Shown: positions 6,722-10,987 of the stretch, one piece after another
Layout: each line of letters begins with the position of its first letter
Numbering within the stretch: the first letter of the stretch is position 1
Assembly (NCBI GenBank): GCA_964454845.1
Contig: CAYVVS010000018.1
Location: forward strand, 1 to 10,987
DNA length: 10,987 nucleotides
Source of the DNA: GCA-016700035 sp964454845
Lineage (GTDB): Bacteria; Patescibacteriota; Saccharimonadia; CAILAD01; GCA-016700035
Direction of reading: 5' to 3'
The notes under the pieces: generated by a model
What the model saw: the letters and a program-made list of their open reading frames with translations, nothing else
Databases searched by the model: none
Told to the model about the DNA's origin: nothing
Made by a program: the position numbers and the translations under genes

Positions 6722-8139
6722 GCTTCTGCCTTAGGGTTAGAGGCAATAATGTTTTGAGCCAATTTAGACGGTTCCGTCTTAGGGTTCGCCTGAGCAACAT
6801 CCCGCACAACTGTCTTGAGCCACTCGCTAGAAAAATCTGGTCTATCTACAGCTGCAAAGGCCGCATGCAGCATAATTTGCTGCTCACGCAGTGTGTAGAG
6901 CTCATCAGGCTGCTGGTTAAACAGCCCATACAGTAGCCCGCTAATTGCAAGGTCGGTCTGCATATCGCGCGACAACTCTGTGCCAAAATGAGAGAATTGT
7001 CCTGCCTGACGTGCCCGTGCCAGCACCTGACCAACCTTAGTTGCCAATTCCTTATGCTCGGCTTGTTGTGCCCTACCGCCCACACGCGAAACCGACAGTC
7101 CCACATTTACCGCGGGGCGCGTGCCACGATACATTGTCTCAACATCAAACACGATTTGACCATCCGTCATCGAAATAAGACTCGTAGAAAGATACCCCGT
7201 AATATCGTCGTTTGGCGTAACGGCTAGTGGCAACGCTGTAAGACTAGCGCCATTAGCGGCCAGTTTACCAGCCCGCTCCAGTAAAGATGAGTGCGTATAA
7301 AACATGTCGCCAGGAAAAGACTCACGGCCCGGGTTCGCGCCTAATACCAACGAAATCTCACGCCAGACTTTTGCATGCGTAGAAAAATCGTCATAAATAA
7401 TCACTGTATCTTGACCGCTCTGCCATAATTCCTCTGCTAATGCGCAGCCCGCATACGGCGCCAGGTACTGCATCATTACCGAGTCAAAAACATGCGCCAC
7501 AACCAGGCTCACCTTATCCTGGACACCGGCCTGGGCTAAGCGCGCCAACAGCTGGTCGATGTCGGTATGTCGTTTTGCGACCAGTACCAAAACTACGGCG
7601 CGACCTTGACGAGCTTGATGAATGGCGACTTGCGTAGAAAACGTAGTTTTACCAGATTTTGCATCGCCCATAATCGCAATACGTTGACCCAATACGATCG
7701 GAAACAAGGTATCGACAATCGTCACGCCAGTTTCAAGTTGTTGGTTTAAAATAGCCCGCTCTGCAAAGGCGGGTGCCTCACCAAAAACGGGGCGAGTCTT
7801 TTCAGCCACAATTGCGCCCTTGTTATCAATCGGCTGCATAAGTGGGTTCATAATGCGACCAAGCATCTTTGGAGATACTGAGACGTCTAGTGCAGCTGTC
7901 TTCACGACCGCCAGCGAACCAATATCAACTGACTCACTGCTAATCGTTAAAATGAGAGCTCGATCATCATCAATTTCACGCACCAAGCCTGTTTCACCAT
8001 GTTCAAACACTACCTGACCACCAACCGAAACACCTTCCATGCCACGAACTTCCACTACAAAACGCCGAACCGACACTACTTCACCAGTACTGCCGCCAGC
8101 CGCAACCAACTGCTTAAATTCGGAGTTTTTAGTTGCCAT
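6718..8139 (-). CDS. atpA: F1-like ATPase non-catalytic alpha subunit
   Basis: A 473-residue alpha-type subunit. ETGVTIVDTLFPIVLGQR covers 136-153; the P-loop is GDAKSGKT (158-165) where alpha normally has GDRQTGKT; YDDFSTHAKVWREISL is at 249-264; GRESFPGDMFYTHSSLLERAGKL follows; SLISMTDGQI covers 320-329; and GLSVSRVGG (347-355) carries Arg352, the equivalent of the arginine finger that alpha supplies to the catalytic site. The Arg is thus kept while the alpha P-loop loses its Arg and Gln. I chose ATG at 8139, with GGGAG 6 nt upstream, over TTG at 8142. It overlaps delta by 11 nt. The N-terminus is about 15-20 residues shorter than usual before the beta-barrel, trimming the helix that normally binds delta. 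Confidence 0.95.
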   Translation of the reverse strand: MATKNSEFKQLVAAGGSTGEVVSVRRFVVEVRGMEGVSVGGQVVFEHGETGLVREIDDDRALILTISSESVDIGSLAVVKTAALDVSVSPKMLGRIMNPLMQPIDNKGAIVAEKTRPVFGEAPAFAERAILNQQLETGVTIVDTLFPIVLGQRIAIMGDAKSGKTTFSTQVAIHQARQGRAVVLVLVAKRHTDIDQLLARLAQAGVQDKVSLVVAHVFDSVMMQYLAPYAGCALAEELWQSGQDTVIIYDDFSTHAKVWREISLVLGANPGRESFPGDMFYTHSSLLERAGKLAANGASLTALPLAVTPNDDITGYLSTSLISMTDGQIVFDVETMYRGTRPAVNVGLSVSRVGGRAQQAEHKELATKVGQVLARARQAGQFSHFGTELSRDMQTDLAISGLLYGLFNQQPDELYTLREQQIMLHAAFAAVDRPDFSSEWLKTVVRDVAQANPKTEPSKLAQNIIASNPKAEA

Positions 8140-8566
8140 CAACTACTCCCGCTACTTTTGCAGTTCCCCTCAAACGCGAAGCTAGAGACAAGTCATATTC
8201 GTGCTTGCCGGTGCGCAATCGAAAACCTGCCAGTAGATTGCGCCTCACATGCAAGCGTACCAACACGGTGGAAGAAATCTGAGTGCGCAGCCAAGCCACC
8301 AATGTTTCGCGCCATTCATCAGAAGGAGCGGTAGCCAACTCGAGATCAATAACTGGAGCCGTCTGGGCAAAATCCTCTAACATGGCGATGAACTGCTCTC
8401 CCGAACTCACTTGCAAACATTCATGTAGCCAGGCTTGAGTACGTTGATCCAAGCTATCAAAATCCTGCGTTTTGCCATCTATTGTGTGCTCCAATGCCAC
8501 GCGTACCTCCTCGAGCTGAGTAAGGCCGACGAGGCTGACCGGTAGTGCTGTAATACTAGCTGACAC
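8129..8566 (-). CDS. atpH: F-type ATPase delta-like peripheral stalk subunit, short
   Basis: A 145-residue protein in the delta position between b and alpha. The C-terminal motif LLAGFRLRTGKHEYDLSLASRLR (111-133) matches the delta/OSCP signature (L-GG-x-I/V-R-x-G-x-x-x-x-D-x-S). The N-terminal six-helix domain, which clamps the top of alpha3beta3, would have to be reduced because typical delta is about 175-185 residues. Start is GTG at 8566, supported by AGAGGA 8 nt upstream; it overlaps b by 11 nt and alpha by 11 nt, indicating coupled translation. The reduced N-terminal domain fits the shortened alpha N-terminus seen next door. Identity rests mainly on the C-terminal motif and gene order. 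Confidence 0.78.
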   Translation of the reverse strand: MSASITALPVSLVGLTQLEEVRVALEHTIDGKTQDFDSLDQRTQAWLHECLQVSSGEQFIAMLEDFAQTAPVIDLELATAPSDEWRETLVAWLRTQISSTVLVRLHVRRNLLAGFRLRTGKHEYDLSLASRLRGTAKVAGVVDGN

Positions 8567-9173
8567 GTCGAATATCCTCTACCAGCTGCGGCTTAATCGC
8601 TTCGAGTTGCTGCAAGATATACGCCTGCTGATCACCATACTCTAAGCCGGCTGCAACTTGTGCCATATAATCAGAAAAAATTGATGCCAGCTCAGCATCG
8701 GCTCGCGCCAAGACCCGTGCCTTACGCTCCTCAACCAAAGCCTGGATCTGCTCATCGGCCCCTTGCGCATGAGAAGTTAGCAGCGCGTCTACCGAACTTA
8801 ACCTGGCCTTAAGCGCCCCAACTGATTGCTCCAAAGCTGCGCTATAGCCATCTGTAGTAGTAGTCATAAGTCCGCTAATTGTCTTTTCGAGCTCAACGTC
8901 CGGATTTCCAATATGAGCCTGCATTTTCGTCAAAAGCTCATCCGAAAACTTCTGCATACTTTTCTCAAAACGCTGCAACTCCCGCACCATCATGGCCTCA
9001 TACTGCTGTGTTGCTTCTTCGCGTAGTTTTGCCTGCTGCTCACGACTAAGGCCAACGGTCGGCTTAGTTTTTTTGTGGGTGCGGCTTAACTTTTGTAGCA
9101 ATATAACTACCACGACCATGAGGCCTATGGATATAACAAGTCCAACCAATATTGCGTACAAGACAACTTCCAT
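8556..9173 (-). CDS. atpF: F-type ATPase b-like stator subunit
   Basis: A 205-residue protein with one N-terminal membrane helix (about 4-27, MEVVLYAILVGLVISIGLMV onward) followed by a basic stretch (KLSRTHKKTK) and a long, charged, Gln/Glu/Ala/Leu-rich region (about 43-200) expected to be a helical coiled coil. That is the plan of subunit b, which links the membrane sector to delta on top of F1. Sequence identity to b is weak, as usual for this subunit, so the call relies on architecture and position between the c-like gene and delta. ATG at 9173 has AGAGG about 6 nt upstream and lies 2 nt after the preceding stop. It is somewhat longer than typical b (about 160-170). Confidence 0.75.
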   Translation of the reverse strand: MEVVLYAILVGLVISIGLMVVVVILLQKLSRTHKKTKPTVGLSREQQAKLREEATQQYEAMMVRELQRFEKSMQKFSDELLTKMQAHIGNPDVELEKTISGLMTTTTDGYSAALEQSVGALKARLSSVDALLTSHAQGADEQIQALVEERKARVLARADAELASIFSDYMAQVAAGLEYGDQQAYILQQLEAIKPQLVEDIRRVS

Positions 9174-9175
9174 AT

Positions 9176-10009
9176 CTAACCTCTACCTATTATAAAATAT
9201 GCAACGACGACACTCACCGACAAAAGTACCACGACAATCAAAATTACCTGTGTTAAACTGCGCCGAATGATTTTATGCGACAAGGGATTTCTCCCTAAAG
9301 AATGCATGCTGGCACTAACTGAAGAGAAAAGCACGATGCCGGACACCAATATCCCTACTGCTAGCACCATCGCGGCTATTACCGCGCTGGACGCTGAGAC
9401 TTGCTTGCCCGAAACCTGGCCACCAATAGAGCGTAGGTTCTCGACAAACACGTTCTGAGCACCGCTCGGGCCAGTCCAATCATTTATCTCAACTGTAACC
9501 GCCACTTGGCCAACACCTACTTCGGTGGCTCGATTATTCACATCGTTAACGGTGCGAATTTGCGCACCATTCGTGGAACGCGAAAAATCAGCTAAAGCCC
9601 TCCCAATCACTTTGCCAGAGCTTGAAGCCTTCATTGCAAAACCGCTAATCGGCGAAGAAGTTAGCTGATCGCCAGTCTGGATGTCGCCATTTATTGTGGA
9701 AACGTTCACCACCACAGCACCACTGGTTGCCACATCAACTGCAGTTGTACTCGTTGAATTGTAGCTCACAAATGATTCTTCTGGATTAGCTACCACGCCC
9801 GCTAAGGTGCCTCGATTATTCGTGGTCGCAGCCTCAATTTTACCTGGATCATCAGCTTTTCGCGCCACGAGTGTCCCAACCGAGAACTGCTCATTAGACT
9901 GAAACGACTGCGTCACCACAGCATCGGCAGCGAACACCGAACCACTCGACGCTACAACAAACGCCGCAACAATCCCCACACGAAGGCTGGCTCGGATTTT
10001 GCTCCACAT
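9176..10009 (-). CDS. Exported beta-domain protein with c-subunit-like membrane hairpin lacking the ion-binding carboxylate
   Basis: A 277-residue protein in the slot where subunit c normally sits, directly before b. Residues 1-27 look like a cleavable signal peptide (SKIRASLR, hydrophobic core, VFA-ADA cleavage). Residues 28-204 are a Thr/Val/Ser/Asn-rich, beta-type exported domain with NNRGTLAGVV (64-73) and GDIQTGDQLTSSP (108-120), patterns I associate with modules in bacterial and phage fibre proteins. Residues 206-230 and 253-273 are hydrophobic helices joined by a basic loop containing GRNP (239-242), similar to the RQP/RNP polar loop by which c touches gamma and epsilon. Positive charges put this loop in the cytoplasm, as in c. 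Neither helix has Asp or Glu; the carboxylate position (about 18 residues after the loop Pro) is Val. It therefore should not translocate protons or sodium by the known mechanism. The c relationship is inference from loop, topology and position. Confidence 0.7.
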   Translation of the reverse strand: MWSKIRASLRVGIVAAFVVASSGSVFAADAVVTQSFQSNEQFSVGTLVARKADDPGKIEAATTNNRGTLAGVVANPEESFVSYNSTSTTAVDVATSGAVVVNVSTINGDIQTGDQLTSSPISGFAMKASSSGKVIGRALADFSRSTNGAQIRTVNDVNNRATEVGVGQVAVTVEINDWTGPSGAQNVFVENLRSIGGQVSGKQVSASSAVIAAMVLAVGILVSGIVLFSSVSASMHSLGRNPLSHKIIRRSLTQVILIVVVLLSVSVVVAYFIIGRG

Positions 10010-10041
10010 AATGCTTATGTATTAGTTTATCAGATATGCGC

Positions 10042-10626
10042 TTAACTGCGCGGTTTTTTGGTCGACTTCTTCTGCCCAAACAGCTTTTCAAAAATAATCC
10101 CAATCACACCCCCAATAAACATACCAACGATAAACTCTGAGCCTGAGAGACGAAAACCCTGCACTCGTGCAAATACATATAAGCTAGCACCTAAAATAAT
10201 GCCGCCGATTACACCGCCCCAGAGAAAACTTGGTCGGAACACTGTCTCCTCCAAAAGTTCGCTCACAACCTCAACCGGCTTAGCATGCACAAACTTAGAA
10301 AACCCTCGCTGCACTGGAGAAAGCTGTACCCGCACCGTTTTCATGGTCGAATTAAAGGCAGCATCACGCTTCGCTCGAGTGATGGTTTGTGGCTCACGAG
10401 CTTCTTGTGGCTTCGGTTGTTTCTCGCGAGCTTTTTCGGCATCTTTATCTAGTGCTTTTTCTAGCTTCTCTCGGCTCTTCTCGACAGACTGCTCTTTTTC
10501 TTGCCGATTTTCTGGCTTCTCAAGAACTTTTTCTGCATTCTGCTGTGCTGCCTCAACTTTAAGCTCTGGCTTCTCGTGTTTACTACTAGACTCTTGCTCC
10601 GGATTATGGGTAAGTTTCTCAGCCAT
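10042..10626 (-). CDS. Unrecognised protein: charged N-terminal half, two C-terminal membrane helices
   Basis: I do not recognise a characterised family. Residues 1-87 are extremely rich in Lys, Glu and Gln with no hydrophobic core (likely extended or coiled coil, cytoplasmic). Residues 88-130 are amphipathic and basic, then two hydrophobic helices follow at about 134-154 (glycine-rich, WGGVIGGIILG) and 164-183 (GMFIGGVIGIIF), joined by the short loop ARVQGFRLSGSEF, with a Lys-rich tail. Both termini are predicted inside. The start at 10626 has an excellent AGGAGG 6 nt upstream and overlaps the preceding gene by 8 nt; the next gene starts 32 nt downstream. It occupies the position of subunit a in a classical operon but lacks its size (usually five or more helices) and key Arg helix. 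A membrane partner or stator of the ATPase is possible but unproven. Confidence 0.8.
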   Translation of the reverse strand: MAEKLTHNPEQESSSKHEKPELKVEAAQQNAEKVLEKPENRQEKEQSVEKSREKLEKALDKDAEKAREKQPKPQEAREPQTITRAKRDAAFNSTMKTVRVQLSPVQRGFSKFVHAKPVEVVSELLEETVFRPSFLWGGVIGGIILGASLYVFARVQGFRLSGSEFIVGMFIGGVIGIIFEKLFGQKKSTKKPRS

Positions 10627-10987
10627 GGGTGCCTCCTTGATCGGTCACAGCAATAATTTCAAGCTCGCGTTTAATAAGCCGATTACGCAGCAAAATAAAC
10701 ACCATGCCGCTCGTAAATAAGGCCATACTGGTAGTTGCTAGTCCAGCACCTGTTTGCGGAAGCGTTTGCGTAACCTCCTCAACCCGCTTCACAGGCGGCT
10801 GCTCTAAGAGGATTTCAACTCGATTATTGAAGAATATATTTTCCATCTTAAGATCGAAAGAGTTTGGATCGCTCACGCCAGTTGGTGTAGTAGGAATAGG
10901 ATTTTTAACCCGAACCACAAACTGCTTGGTAGCTGTCTCGCCACCCTTAATATCTACTTTATCCCATACCAATGTACGCTCCACAAG
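10619..10987 (-). CDS. C-terminal end of DUF11-type surface protein with LPQTG sorting-like signal (5' end outside window)
   Basis: The frame is open to the window edge, so only the last 122 residues are seen; a GTG at 10984 exists but the beta-domain is clearly cut, so the true start lies further right. GGETATKQFVVRVKNPIP and the following TGVSDPNSFDL are typical of the end of a DUF11/conserved-repeat immunoglobulin-like domain in Patescibacteria surface proteins. An LPQTG motif (10762-10748) follows, then a hydrophobic segment (about 20 residues) and RNRLIKRE, the order of a sortase signal. Oddly, about 14 more residues (LEIIAVTDQGGTHG) follow the basic stop-transfer patch, whereas sorting signals usually end there. 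No sortase gene is visible. It overlaps the next gene by 8 nt, so it is likely cotranscribed with the ATPase cluster. Confidence 0.8.
   Translation of the reverse strand, partial: LVERTLVWDKVDIKGGETATKQFVVRVKNPIPTTPTGVSDPNSFDLKMENIFFNNRVEILLEQPPVKRVEEVTQTLPQTGAGLATTSMALFTSGMVFILLRNRLIKRELEIIAVTDQGGTHG

Noticed and set aside
4560..8139. Possible N-type (sodium) ATPase or V/A-type ATPase operon
   Set aside because: Gene order and alpha/beta motifs are F-type, there are no N-ATPase accessory genes (atpQ/atpR-like) and no V/A-type subunits.
10010..10041. Possible internal promoter between the 194-residue and c-like genes
   Set aside because: The 32-nt A/T-rich gap has no convincing -35/-10 pair, and the neighbouring genes are otherwise overlapped, so one transcript is more likely.
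10058..10720. 220-codon plus-strand frame, Ser/Cys/Phe-rich
   Set aside because: It is antisense to the Lys/Glu-rich 194-residue gene; Ser/Phe richness is the mirror of AAG/GAA codons. No homology pattern or start signal.
1..10987. Prophage or mobile element suggested by tail-fibre-like sequence
   Set aside because: No integrase, capsid, terminase, tail assembly or attachment site is visible; the fibre-like protein has a membrane anchor and lies next to ATPase genes.

Overview
The window reads as a chromosomal segment of a Patescibacteria (CPR) bacterium, probably Saccharibacteria. The evidence is a DUF11-type surface protein ending in an LPQTG motif, a giant phage-fibre-like surface protein, densely overlapping genes, and TGA used as a normal stop, which argues against Gracilibacteria/Absconditabacteria. 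The taxonomic call is inference; no marker gene such as rRNA is present. Every recognisable gene is on the minus strand, so the operon is read from right to left. No stretch above 300 bases lacks a gene.

Right to left: the 3' end of a DUF11/LPQTG surface protein (10619-10987, cut by the window edge); a 194-residue protein with a highly charged N-terminal half and two C-terminal membrane helices (10042-10626); a 277-residue protein with a signal peptide, a beta-rich exported domain and a C-terminal two-helix hairpin resembling ATP synthase subunit c (9176-10009); then F-type ATPase subunits b, delta, alpha, gamma, beta and epsilon (9173 down to 4297). The six subunit genes overlap by 4-11 nt or, for the c-like/b junction, are 2 nt apart. 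After a 109-nt gap with a candidate promoter and two mutually exclusive hairpins, a giant type II surface protein starts at 4187 and runs open to base 1 (1,395 complete codons, no stop reached).

The most interesting point is the ATPase. Gene order matches a classical a-c-b-delta-alpha-gamma-beta-epsilon operon, but no subunit a is recognisable. In the place of c sits an exported-domain protein whose hairpin keeps a GRNP loop like the c-subunit polar loop yet has no Asp or Glu in either membrane helix. Beta keeps all catalytic motifs but has a degenerate DELSEED lever and many changes at normally invariant positions. Epsilon lacks its C-terminal helices, delta is short, and alpha has a non-canonical P-loop. 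Together this suggests an F1-like ATPase that hydrolyses ATP and drives something other than proton flow, with surface proteins on both sides. The nearest known parallels are the type 2 and type 3 F1-like ATPases of Mycoplasma, linked respectively to the MIB-MIP antibody-handling system and to gliding. The c-like protein and the giant surface protein also appear to share one beta-rich module. The mechanical role is a hypothesis; the architecture is directly visible.
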